Assembly (NCBI GenBank): GCA_010645155.1
Contig: CM021321.1
Span: 3,543,126-3,607,125, forward strand
Length of the DNA: 64,000 bases
Reading direction: 5' to 3'
DNA from: Tigriopus japonicus
Lineage: Eukaryota; Arthropoda; Copepoda; Harpacticoida; Harpacticidae
Below are positions 10,080 to 21,659 of this stretch, piece after piece. The notes under the pieces were generated by a model. It saw only the letters and a list, made by a program, of their open reading frames with translations, was not told the origin of the DNA and did not search any database. How positions within the stretch are numbered: the first letter of the stretch is position 1; the number at the start of each line of letters is the position of its first letter. Made by a program: the position numbers and the translations under genes.

Positions 10080-12952
10080 GATTGATCACTGTGTTATCAC
10101 TTTAGCAGAAATAGAAAGGACTCAAATGTGATTCAAAAATTCAAATCATTGTATTTTGGTGTCAAAGACATGATATTTCGTAGTATTGTGTGATTTGTGT
10201 TTGTCCAGAGGTGTTCTGTGGGGCAGGTAGTTGGTCGAAAAAGTGCAGCACGCCTGGACGTTGGGTTGTGCCATTCCATCTAAGGCAATATGTACTGAGC
10301 TGCCTTAGGCCCAGCACCTCTTTGTGGGGCAAAATTGGCTTGATGTCTCTTGTTGGTATCACCCGTAGAACTAGGCCTACGTCAATAGGTGCGTACATGT
10401 GTCTTGGTCGGGGAAAACCCTTATTATATAAGAGCACAATACCAAACATAAACCTTAAAGTTTACGGCAAGTGCAGATTGAATGGAAGAGGAATCTTGAC
10501 CAATATCAATACTGTCCAATTCTAATGAGAAAAAGATATCATTGCTGGAGAGCAAGCGTTCGAATGAAGGTCAGCAAGTGTCTCATACGCTTCTTTCATC
10601 CTTCTTTTATGCTTCTTGATATGCTTCTACTATACTTCAAAACTACCTCAACAACCGAACTATTGACATTTGATTGCTTTTCATAAAATGATTCCACTGG
10701 GTAAAACACAAAGATGTTCAGCAAAGATCTGTAGGTTAAAAAACCATTTGCAGGCTATCGTCTTGCCCGGCTTGCATTTTAACAAGCACTTTTAATGCAG
10801 AAAATAAATATGTCTGAACGTAAATCTGAAATCACCGCATTTCACACTTCACTTCGTGTGTTCATTGCATTATGTTCGAGTTTACCAAATCAACTCAGTT
10901 TAACACTCCCTGAAGACGAAATAGAAATAACCATGTTCAAGTACATTTTGAGTAGATTTTGCTATCAAAAACGCAGCTTAGTTGGTGAAACTAGAGCACT
11001 ATAATAACAGAGTACGGTCATAAAGTGCGCCAGCTAGTGGATTTCATGTGGCAAGAGCTTGCAGTTCCCATGATACAGACATTTTTGAAGATTGCAACGG
11101 TCAACCATCAGTTTTGGACAAACTGAAGTGCCTCAAATGTTGACTGATTACTGTGATTTTTGTGGTGGTTTTTGGTTGAAATTATTGATAAAATCCCTTT
11201 CAAATTGGCAAGGAAATCTGACTACTGAAGAGGTAATTCAAGCATGATCTATGCCAAAATTTAAATTCATCAAAAAAACACTTACAGTTCTATTTTGAGT
11301 TCCGCCATCAACATTTTAGGCACTTTAGTTTGTTCAAAACTGATGAATGACCGTTGCAATCTTCAAAAATATGTGTATCATGGGAACTCCCACTATGCTT
11401 CCACTATGTTTCAAATATACTTCCAAGTACCATAAACAATCTCAGCACGTCTGCTACGCTACGCTTCCATTACAGCTGATGACCCGAGTATACTTAATTA
11501 AGGACTTTTATTCTGCCCTGATTTTAGGATATTCGAGCTTTTTGAATTAATTCAACCAGTATGCAACCTTCCTTGTATTTGAAATCTAATGTTGTTGGTT
11601 TTTTGTATTTTTTTTCCGGAAATTGACAAAGGCGTTGTCGATATTGTTTCTCATTCTTAGTCTAGCTGTTAATTTAAAGCTAGTATTTTTTAGGAGTCTT
11701 CTAATAGTGATTAGTTAAAAGTGGCTTGATTCATTGGATCTCTTTGTATTTCAATCATTATCGTTTCAATGATCACTTGAAGGAAAACCAGGTTATCAAT
11801 AGTAGCAATTGAGAACCTTTTAATAAACAATCAAGGAGACACCTTGCAGGACGGGGAAAGGAAAAGAAGCTTGAGTTCATATTTGGTCTGTCCGATTTCA
11901 GTCTCGTTAGAATTGTGTCCATGCATGGATTACTCAGAGGGATCGAACTTTTTTGAGCTTAAATGAGTTAACATGTTGGATAATACTTAAAGATGCAACT
12001 CTTTCGCTCAATCTTTCGAACTTCAGATGGCACACAAATTTGAATAAAGGAAGAAAAAACAGCAATGGCATAATTTGCCATGGATCAAAAACCTTTGGGG
12101 CAACGAGGCGAAGTGAGAGACAACGTAATAATAGCAACAAAGATAATGATGATGATAATAATGTTATCATAATTCGGAACTCTGGAACAATAAAAGTAGG
12201 GAAATAATGGCAAAGTTTGGAAACATAACGAGACTTGATGAAGAAATGTGGGATCATTGCCAGGAGAGCAAAATTGGGGCTCAAGGCCTAACGCCAAAAA
12301 GGAGCTGGCTTTGGAATGATTCAAAATAGTTTTTGTGAGTTTAAATAGGTAGACTCTTGGGATTATAGAATTGGAATATGGAAGCAATGAGAAGCTAGAA
12401 AAAGAGGAAAGGAGGAAGCTCCGCCATTCTCTGGTCTGGAACTCGAGGCTGAAAGTTTGCTCTATCTTTTTTTTGAAGGATGACTTGAAGAGCGTTTAAT
12501 CGCGACCAATAAGCAATGGTCATAATAAGATAATAAAATAAAGTGGAGCTTCTATCCTTCAGAACACAAGAATGCTTTCAATCGCCGTTGGGGTTTCTTC
12601 AGAGTAAAAAGAAAACAAGAGAAACCAACAGCTTTATGGCAAATGCTCCACATTTGTTAAGGGCCTCGAATAGAAAATGAAGGGATAATTTTTCATTTTT
12701 GTGCTTTTTCATCCTTTCACCTTGGTCAATCATAACGTCATTCAGACTAATAGTGATAAGGATTTTGCTTTTTTTAAAAATGATCACATGATTTGTTTGC
12801 TTGCTTTGGGCTCAATCCTTTGCGTCAGATCGACAACCAATGAATGTTTTTTCCTTAACAATCAAGGAGTCAATACACCAAGCGACCTGCACCTTCGCAC
12901 GAGATAGTTTCCAGACCTCACCGATTAGGTTCGCACAACCATCACACATGCT
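10080..12952. other. Repeat-rich intergenic region
   Basis: No gene is supported over about 2.9 kb. At 10162-10449 the minus strand is open for 95 codons, including PHKEVLGLRQLSTYCLRWNG, which may be an eroded transposon fragment, but no domain is recognisable. A foldback with arms near 11073-11145 and 11310-11387 lies in the middle. The remainder is AT-rich. Confidence 0.4.
11073..11387. repeat. Imperfect foldback (inverted repeat), arms about 75 bp
   Basis: The left arm starts GTTCCCATGATACAGACATT and carries GAAGATTGCAACGGTCA. The right arm near 11310-11387 is its reverse complement with scattered mismatches (for example ATGACCGTTGCAATCTTC and ATCATGGGAAC). About 165 bp separate the arms. 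No coding capacity and no clear target duplication were seen. It is probably a decayed miniature inverted-repeat element. Confidence 0.7.
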
Positions 12953-15062
12953 TTAGTCATGCTCATATCTTGACTCCATAGTATGATGGGAGGGTCGGTT
13001 TGCGTTCTTGAAGCTGCGTCCCGAAACTGGGACAGTGGGACGATCGGCAAATGCCAAGGACATCCGATGTTTCGGGTTGTGCACGGGTTCTTCTTGGTCC
13101 TGGGGAGACATTGCCTCCGATGAAGTCGTGGAAGTATGACCAGTCTTAGAGTGTAAGTGTTGTTGTTGTTGGTGATGGTGGTGCTGTTGGTGTGTGGATG
13201 TTTAGTGTAACTTCAAATATTTTGGAGTCAGTTGAAAGCCCCAAATTGATTATCTGATGTAGATCAACAAAAATTAAAGGGTTGCTCATGAGGGATGTAC
13301 TGTTTTTAGGCAGTCATGAAAGATTCTTTCTGTTCCAAAAGAAGCATCTCAGGATACATTTTAATTTTCAAATTCAATTACCGAGAAGGCATCAGATTGC
13401 CTGATAAACAGTCATATCGATTTTCCAGCTTAATTGACTTGCCTAAATGAATGACATTCATGAAGACGCTTGTATCAACGCTTGAGATCACAGCGATCAA
13501 GGTGATAGCAAATTTTGCTCTTGCTTATCTCCGTTTTGTTAGATAAGGGACCCTCTCAGAACATCAATATATTTACTAGCTTTACGTCAATCGTCTGCAG
13601 TATTGCTCCCTTTCAGTCAAAAATATTTGAAGTTAATTCAGCGGTGGTGATTAGGTACATGAACTGAGGCCGTTGTCATGGTTCCACCTGGGACGGACTT
13701 GGCTGTCCCCGGCATGGCAGCCGCCAGGGCAATCGGGGCTGTCATAGAAGGCAGGGCCCTTTGCAATGGCATTCCTAAGGCGGATGTGACGTTTGCCGGC
13801 CTAGCCGGGGGATGTGTGGCGGCCCAGTACTCTTCAAGCCACCCCACTAGGTGATCACTAGCCTCTTCTAAGGAGTTTTCGTGAAGAACAACATCCCAAT
13901 ACTCATGTGGGCACTGTGCCAACTTCTCAGCGGACACAAGTTGTACATTCATGTTCCTGGTCTGTGACTTCCCTCTAGATTTGATAAGCCTCTGAAGCAC
14001 TTTGGGCGAGGAGATTTGAAGGTAGACAAGAATAGGATTCAACGAGGTTTTCAACAACTGAGATGGATGGTTGATAGTATCGCAGTCAAGTACGACCAAT
14101 TGTAGAGTTTTGGCCAATTCAAAAATTCTTTCGATCTCGTTTTGCACCTCAGCCATGTTTGAACTCCTGGAATTGGACCGCTCAATGAGGGCTCGTTTGG
14201 ATGGATTGTTCATCGCGTTCTTTTTGGCAAGCGAGATGTCAGCCGCTACGCGAGTTATAATGATGCGATTCTCAAAACGTCGCCTCAGATGGTCAAACAA
14301 GGCTTTTTGCATCATATCCGTCACCTCGTAACCCTTTAACGAAGGTCCAATGATCACAACTGGGCGCATGGAGGGTACAACATCATAGGGCGGGATTTGT
14401 TCCATCTTTTTGTTTCCGAGAAGTCCCTTTTTCTTCCGTTCTTGCTCGATTAAACTCGCGCCGGGAACGGGTGTTCCCGAATCAGCATCTTCGCTCCCCA
14501 CTCCGCCACTTCCGGTTGGTGCGGGTACGTTTCCCTCTTCGTCCCCCATTTCACTACTACTGTTGGCCTTACTATCCTTGTTTTGGTTCAACTTGTTGGG
14601 GAGAAGCTTGCCCAGGTTAGCCGTGGAGGGAGTTTTATTGGCGTACATTTTATTGTTTCGGTTTTGCGCCTGCTGGATCCTCAGTGTCTCCAGCTTTGCC
14701 GGGGACGGTATGAACCCCACATCACAGCCAACTTGAACTTTGCGCCCGATCCACCAATTTTGGTCGTATCTCTCCATGACATGGAGGTAATCGTGCATGT
14801 TGAAACTGACGGCTGATCCTTGAACGGGAGAATCATCGTCAATGGTGCCATCAAAGGCCACATTGGTCTTGACGGCGAAAGCCACTGGTTTGGTTCTGGC
14901 CTTTTCCAATTGGAGCAAGGCCTGGCGTTCAGTATCCCTCCTAAAATGTTCCCGTTCTTCATCCAGACTTAAATCGGAAGACCTTTGAGAGTACGAAGAC
15001 TCTCCTGACCCTTGTCGATACATGGCACTGTAATTGTTGACCGGAGCTTTGCCCTTTTGCAT
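12953..15062 (-). CDS. CACNB: Voltage-gated calcium channel beta subunit
   Basis: The main coding exon runs from the ATG at 15062 to a possible donor at 13659 (CAT before GTACCT). In phase 0 it can join 13183-12953, giving 544 residues. If the donor is ignored, the frame stops at 13638-13640 after 474 residues. Beta subunits sit on the cytoplasmic side of Cav1/Cav2 channels, bind the I-II loop of alpha1, and control trafficking and gating. The SH3 domain begins [15 protein letters not shown] (about residue 58), with [21 protein letters not shown] Ser/Asn-rich HOOK follows. The inactive guanylate-kinase domain runs from [20 protein letters not shown] (about 230) through [20 protein letters not shown] and [20 protein letters not shown] to [12 protein letters not shown]. 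The second exon encodes HHHHQQQQ and a basic tail ending SRYEHD. An in-frame TGA at 15150-15152, upstream of the ATG with no ATG between them, supports this start. A 5' UTR exon begins at 15216 behind a TTTCAG acceptor. Confidence 0.92.
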
Positions 15063-15171
15063 TTGGAACACTTGAGGACTGCTTTCACTCTTTTGAAGCC
15101 AAGACAAATGGGACGCTTCTTTTGGCTGATTTTTAGAAATGTGTTCACTTCACTCCTCAAGTATCTCCTCT

Positions 15172-15210
15172 TCAGACTCGTTGAAGAAACCACGACACGT
15201 GAAAAAGCAT
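15172..15210 (-). promoter_or_regulatory. Upstream open reading frame in the CACNB leader
   Basis: In the 5' UTR exon that starts at 15216, an ATG at 15210 opens a 12-codon frame (MLFHVSWFLQRV) ending in TGA, about 110 bases before the main ATG. If this leader is used, the short frame could lower translation of the channel subunit. Confidence 0.4.
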
Positions 15211-15216
15211 CCCGTC

Positions 15217-18200
15217 CTGAAATACAATTGGGAAGATGTGAACAGTTTAACTCGTAAGGTTTTTTTTTGAAGAAGATCCAGGTGTCTTATCCTAGGGATT
15301 GACGGTGAGCAAATGTGCCACACCGCTGTTCCCAACTAGTCAAGAATTCTTCCTCCCTCTCTCTGTCTCTCTTTTTTCCCTCCCGTTCTCGAGTTCCCTA
15401 GACCTCGCGAGCCAAAGGCTCAACAATTGTATCAATCCCTGTCCTCAGTTGTCCCTTCTTCGAGCTAATACGAGTGTTAGAACGGCACCACAAGCGTGTG
15501 TGTGTTGTGTACCTTGTTCCATTGTGCGCAAGCGGACAGGAAAAGTCTGTTGCATTGGCCATGGGCCTCGGAAGTGGACGAGGCGATCTCGTCCCCGGGT
15601 GACTGACTAATTCGTCTCAAATAGAATGCCACTGTCACCGTATCATAAAGAGAAAGGTGTCCGCCGCTCTCGTTGTTCCAAACTTGTCTTGGACGAGGAA
15701 CAATAACATGCACGTAGCACATGTGGACATTTCACAGACTCGAAGGGGTCTACGTACAGGAGCACTTGGTGTGTACAAACGGCAGGTTCCCCATAAACAG
15801 CCAAATCTACATCCATTCAAACCATTGACTAATATGTCAAAGTCTGCACACAACGAATGCTCAAGACCTTGGAACAAAGGTTCGCGCAAGATAAAAACCA
15901 GCCCAACCAACTGGATTGCTATGTGTCAAGGACGAGTCCAGTCGTGACGGAAATGAATCCATGTTAATTGAAATGTTAAATGAGAGAAAGCGCAATTTTG
16001 GTTCAAGCTCTTGCAGCCATTTGAAAACGGTAGGGAAGTGTTCAAAAATTAATTGGCTCGCATAGATTGCTAATAAACCTCTTACATCAAGGAAGAGACA
16101 AAAGAAAATTGAGCCTTTTAAGACCGTTTACATTGTCTTTTGGACTAAGAACAATGCCACCGACATTGACACGAACATGATGTTGAGCTTTTTCTTTGAA
16201 AACCATTCTTGTGGGGAAACAAAACCAGCAGCCATGTGCATTGTTGAAAATAAATGATAAGGGCAAGAAAAGTTAACTACAATTTAGGGCCAACAGAGTG
16301 GGTAAGAAGCGTTATCATTCAGTTATCATGCTACTTGATCAATCTCAGACAACTTTTGTTGATTGCTTTCTTGCCATTGAAACTAGACAATGTCAAATGA
16401 AAGGACTTGAGTGGCGGAAAAGCTTTTGATAAAGGGAAAAGATAAGCAAGCACCTTTTTCGATGAGATGTTCGAAGTTTCAATCCCTATCTACACTGCGA
16501 CAAATATGACATACAACCTTTATATGTGATAAATGATATTCATGGTCATAACACAAAACTAAAACCAATCAATTGGCAAGTCCTGTGCAAAGAAGGAAAT
16601 ATGTAATCTCTTATTCATTTTGGATGCAATTGGAAACAACAATATGTAAGATTTTGGATATTTTTGCACATACCTTGCGGTTGTAGGTGAAAGATTAGTC
16701 AGATAGTTTGAGTTCAAGTTTGAGCCTTGATATCAACATTCTGGGACAAAAAGTAAGCTCATTCCGATCAGTAAATCCGCCGAAGACAACTGATGACTCA
16801 TTTTTTTTTTGGCCTTCAGATTCACATTCTTGAGCAGTGGGCCTTTGGGCCGTCTTGACAGTTACCAGAAAACGCACGAATGAGAGCACCCAACACGAAA
16901 ATCACCTGTGCAACTACAAGGGCGTGTTCTCAGTAACGATATCGAGCTAGAAAGCCTCATCTCCCAAATGTGGTCAGCACTTTCGTCCTTCTAGGGCAAT
17001 CCTGAAATTCTTGGTGGGAGAGATTCCGTACATCTTGACTTTCTCCGACATATAGTTTGAGAAGAGCAGTCGTTGTCCCAGGGATTATAGAACAATGTGG
17101 AAGCCAGCCCAAATTCTTGGATATGTCTCAGAGTTTCCTTGTGCCTCTAAAAGCTGGAAACCTTAGGTGTTTTCATTCACGGCTTTACCTTCCGCGGGAT
17201 TTCATCCGGTACACACGCACTGAACGAACTTCGAGTCACTTTCAACGAGAGGGCAGTGTCTTTCATTCTAGTTCGCCGATCCAATCACACTTAGAGATTC
17301 CTGAACACTAGACCGAAATGGAAACGGGCTCTATTTAGGGACACAATCCAGACACCCTCGACCTGTTCCATTCGGGTGATGGTCACAATGCTCTGATTGA
17401 ATCTCGGTTCCATTATTCTCAACTTTGAGAGTTGAGTCTAGAATGATGCAAGGTGAAACCCTGGCAGGCAAGCACATGATTTAGATCTGGTTCAGTTACG
17501 TCGGGTCCAGAACCTGATTTTTAAGTTTTGAGGCTCTTGTATAATCTGCTTGTCGAGCTTGTTTCGAGAGGAAGACTGGACGCGACAACCAATGTTTGCT
17601 TGCTGACCAATTGGTCTTCTTGAGATAACTCGGCTGAGTGCTGCTGATAGTTTGTCGGACAGGATTTTGCCACGAAATCACTTAACACGCCCATTGGATG
17701 CGTGATTTCGCATGAAATTTCATGAAATCACAGGGGGAGTGACTGAGACGAGGTTTGAGGAACGAACCCAATGTCCTTGATCCATCAACTTGGTAAAGTG
17801 ATGTATTCCAAAATGAACTTCACTTAGCCTTTCCCATGAATCTAGAAGCATGGGAGAGGAACAGACGCGGTCTTTGTATCCTCATTTTTATTATTATGAT
17901 CTTCCTTATCGTCACAAACAACATCGGCAATGCATACGTTAGCACCATTGGCACGTCCATGCAAAGTGCAGACAAGTGCAGCAGCAGCCTCAAGAATACC
18001 ACGACATTTCTGCTCCAACCACTACAACCACAACCGACTTCGTTCTTACAGTAACGACGACGTCGAAGACGACTCACACTACAAACTAATGCTACCAGTA
18101 CGACGCCTCCATGTACTACTCTGAATCAACGACTCCATGGCTAGAATTAGTACACACTCAATCTATACAGAGGAGTAAGAGATGGTTCAAGTGTCTTAGG

Positions 18201-19410
18201 CCTGGTACGAAAACGTAGATTGTGTCCTGGCCTGACCTTGTTCTCACTATTCCCTCTTACTCGTCTATCCATTTCTTGCCTCCTGGTTCCACTCCAAGCC
18301 AGTGTTCTCTTGTCAGTCCAGTTCGATCTTGGATGTCAGAGAAGAACCTGAATGGAAGATGCCCGGAGAAGGCCTGAAAGTTGTGGAGGGCGAGAAAGAA
18401 CCGTACCCGCTCTGTCTACAAGGAAGAAGATGCTGATGCCGAGGTTGACCCCGATCGAAGTTGTTGTTTCTGTTCCAACCGTTCCAACCCATTCTGGATT
18501 TTCACCATGGATGATGGACGCAATACGGCAGTAGGCCTCCACTTTTTTGGTACAGTTCCGTCGAGAGCGAGAACGACGCCGTCTCGAATTACATTCTGGA
18601 TATAAACATTCTGAGTAGGTTTCCAACGGAAAGGCCTTTCCTTGCTTCGCAGGCCTCAATAGAGCACATCAGTAAGGCCCTGTAACTCTGGCTTTAAACA
18701 GATGGGCCACCTAGCACAGAAGGCCCTCAGTTCGACGCTAGATGGCCGAAAACTTGATGTTTTGTCATGAGAGCAAAGCGACATCTAAGGGCCAATGATG
18801 ACATCTCAGTCTTTGTTTTGTATTTCTTGTTCTTTATGTACGTACCGAAACAGAGTAACCAGAGGCTTATGAGGGCTTTGTATTATTATCTCATATCGTT
18901 CCATTTGAAGTTTTATGTCAAAGGAAAACGCACTAGAATCATCCTCATAAATCCAGAATTGATCAAGACCCTGTGATCAAGGCCTAACTTTCATCACGCT
19001 GAAACTCGGAATTCTGTCTGGGATGCAAACTGGAAGACAAGCCCGAAATGTTAAGAAATTCAGCCTTTGGGGACCTTGTCGTGACTAATCCGCCAAATCG
19101 TAGAGGCGCTCCGTTGAAAAGCCTATCCTAAAATCATGTGTCAACATTCTAAGGATGTGTCTCTGATTCTGTGATTGTATGTAGAGTTCAGTTCGTATTC
19201 CAACGAGAGCAGTGGGCCAGTCGGTAAGGGCCCTCTTTCCCTGTATCACACTAGTCTCTTGTCAAATTGAAGGCCGTTCAAAGAGTCTTTCTTTCTCAGT
19301 CTTGTCTTGCTCTCACCGTGTTGTGACTCGTTCCACCATGAACATCAACATTTCAACCTGTTCCTGCCTAACAAATTTATGAAGAAGTGTTTTAAGAATA
19401 GTTGCCAATC
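15217..19410. other. Gene-free 4.2 kb between divergent CACNB and the LRR gene
   Basis: Only short frames without recognisable domains were found on either strand. The left part should contain CACNB leader exons and its promoter, and the right part the promoter of the LRR gene. There is no clear transposon end or tandem array. Confidence 0.4.
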
Positions 19411-21366
19411 ATGGTGAAGTACAAACAACCCAAGAAGTTGTACGACTTGTGTCACAAATGGTTTTGTGAGTACTTGGGAGACAAGGTCATGAGTGCGGGC
19501 CATGACAGCATTAGTAGTGCCAAACATCAAACTCTCAGCTTGGTCAGGGTCAAGTTGAGACCGTTCTTCGTGGAACATTTGCCCGTGGTTGTGCGATCCA
19601 GTCTTTTGGAAGCCACCAGTGAGTTTCTCTTGCAAAGGTCCCTCTTGTCGGGAGTGGATTGTGATTATGGGAGATCCATTTTGTATTTGTTATACCTTCT
19701 GCTTAGTAAGGAGGTGAAGCAACTCAAAGTGACCTTGTGTTGCTACTATGGCTGTCGAGATATGGAGGGCGTTTTGCGTTATATTAAAAAGAACGGCAAC
19801 TCCTTGGAGCATTTGGAACTTTGTCGATCATCTTTGCTTCGCATGGATCCTTTGTTGTTCCGAAATGTGTTGACATCGGCCTTGAATCTAACTTCTTTGG
19901 TGGTGAGAAACATCTGTTCGGATGCTATGCTCAAGCTCATTGGCACCCACTGTTATGCCTTGCAATATCTAGATATCTCACATTCTAAGCAAGTGTCAGA
20001 TCTAGGGATCGAGTCTCTCTGTTGTCAGGTACAGATTCGGGACAAGCGAGAAATGTCAGATACCGAACTGCATGAGATTCCATTTCGAATGGTGGACCAA
20101 ACCTCCACCACTATTACCGTGCAAGAAGATTTTGGCGATAGTGGTTCGTCGTCCGTGGGTTGTGGTGGCAAGATGCCATCTTGGCGGGAGTTTCGTCAGA
20201 AAATGCGCGACTATTTAATCACTTCCGATCAAAGTCGCAATGAAGAGTGTCTAGTGGAAATTAAACAAGTGCATCATCCCCTGTGCTACACTTTGAAGGC
20301 CTTTGACATCACGGACACAAGTGTAACTAACTCCGGATTGCTTATTATCTTGAAAAAGATCCGAAAAGTTCATTCTTTGGGCGAGTACAGCATCTCCGAC
20401 AATTTCCTGCGGAATCTCAGTGTCGCTTCCAATGTCAGTTCGGACCAGTTTGAATTGAATGCAGTCCATTCCAGGAAAGTCAGTGGAGCTGGCATGCTCA
20501 ACTTGGTCCGTGTGATGCCTAAAATTCAATCTCTGACTTGTTGGGAACCACAATTTGATATGAGCGAACTTGGTCGTTTGAATGGTCTCAAGCAATTGAC
20601 TCTGCTTCGAGTCACGTTCTCCGAGATCATGGTTCGCCAAATTATGACCTTCCTAGAGGAATCGGAAGTAGTTCAAATATTGGACAAGATTTGTTTGGAA
20701 TTTGTCGTGCACGAAGAATTTTTGCAATACAACCGCTCGCCGTCTATGCAGGAATTTGACATCTCAAGCATTTTTGAATTTTCCGATAACCTAAAGGTGT
20801 TCATGATTGAATTTAAAGACAGTTTGCTCATGACCCCGCCCATTGGTTTCAATCTGAAGAAACATCCGCCCAGTTGCCTCTCATCCATGGTCCACATCCA
20901 GTTGGGTCAAGTGGTTCAAAACAGTGCCGTTTCTGTTATTTTGGCGTTTTGTCCAAGCTTGAAACATTTCCATTGTAACAACTGCCCGGATCTCACTGAC
21001 CACGAACTTCATATCTACGCCATGCAGACTGTTTGTCGACATCTGGAATGCTTTTACGTTTACGAAGCACCTTGTTTAACCTTCAGCTCGTTCCAAACGC
21101 TCATCGATTGTTTCCCAGACCTCCAAAGATTCGGCAATCTCACTCGGTGGGCCATCAATTGTGAGGGTATTCAAAACGTGGTTCGGACCATTCGAGAGAA
21201 CAACTTTGAAATTGAAATCTTGTGCGGTTCTCACTGGTTCTCATCAAAGTGTTCGCAATCAGTTCAACTGAATTGCTATCATCACAAATCGGTGATGCCC
21301 AGCTCGACTTATGCCAACTTTGGAGGGGAGCTCCATTACCCATTTCGTCATTGGATCAATATCTAA
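19411..21366 (+). CDS. Intronless leucine-rich-repeat protein (F-box/LRR-like, no F-box seen)
   Basis: A single open frame of 651 residues runs from the first in-frame ATG (a TAG lies just upstream in frame) to TAA. It has no signal peptide and no membrane segment, so it is probably cytosolic. Cysteine-containing type leucine-rich repeats are seen in two blocks: residues about 120-205 (GNSLEHLELCRSSLL, NLTSLVVRNICSDAML, ALQYLDISHSKQVSDLGIE) and about 500-590 (CPSLKHFHCNNCPDLTDHEL, HLECFYVYEAPCLT, FPDLQRFGNLTRW). This spacing is that of F-box/LRR substrate adaptors and AMN1/ZYG11-like proteins. The N-terminus KLYDLCHKWFCEYL may be a degenerate adaptor-binding helix, but I cannot call an F-box. 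An intact frame this long without introns suggests a functional intronless gene, possibly derived by retroposition. The function is not known. Confidence 0.8.
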   Translation: MVKYKQPKKLYDLCHKWFCEYLGDKVMSAGHDSISSAKHQTLSLVRVKLRPFFVEHLPVVVRSSLLEATSEFLLQRSLLSGVDCDYGRSILYLLYLLLSKEVKQLKVTLCCYYGCRDMEGVLRYIKKNGNSLEHLELCRSSLLRMDPLLFRNVLTSALNLTSLVVRNICSDAMLKLIGTHCYALQYLDISHSKQVSDLGIESLCCQVQIRDKREMSDTELHEIPFRMVDQTSTTITVQEDFGDSGSSSVGCGGKMPSWREFRQKMRDYLITSDQSRNEECLVEIKQVHHPLCYTLKAFDITDTSVTNSGLLIILKKIRKVHSLGEYSISDNFLRNLSVASNVSSDQFELNAVHSRKVSGAGMLNLVRVMPKIQSLTCWEPQFDMSELGRLNGLKQLTLLRVTFSEIMVRQIMTFLEESEVVQILDKICLEFVVHEEFLQYNRSPSMQEFDISSIFEFSDNLKVFMIEFKDSLLMTPPIGFNLKKHPPSCLSSMVHIQLGQVVQNSAVSVILAFCPSLKHFHCNNCPDLTDHELHIYAMQTVCRHLECFYVYEAPCLTFSSFQTLIDCFPDLQRFGNLTRWAINCEGIQNVVRTIRENNFEIEILCGSHWFSSKCSQSVQLNCYHHKSVMPSSTYANFGGELHYPFRHWINI

Positions 21367-21659
21367 GAATTCGTATTAGTCCTCAAAGACATCACCAAAG
21401 ATTGTTCGTTGCCGCGGTATTTATCAGGATCTTTTTACATATACATACAGAAGTAATATATAATTGTACACTTTTACACTTGTTTTATTTGTACCCACAT
21501 GTTTATGTACTGTAGGGTTCGGTTTTGTCGTACAAGTCGTCGTCTCACGCATTCGCTCAGATTTATGGAAAATACACTTTTGTTGCAATCGTTATACGGA
21601 AATTAATCGCCCCTTAAGTTCTAACAACATTTGTGACGTTGTGTTACCAACCCAGCTTT

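Noticed and set aside
10162..10449. 95-codon minus-strand frame that looked transposon-like
   Set aside because: The resemblance is impressionistic; no catalytic motif, ends or duplicated flanks were found.
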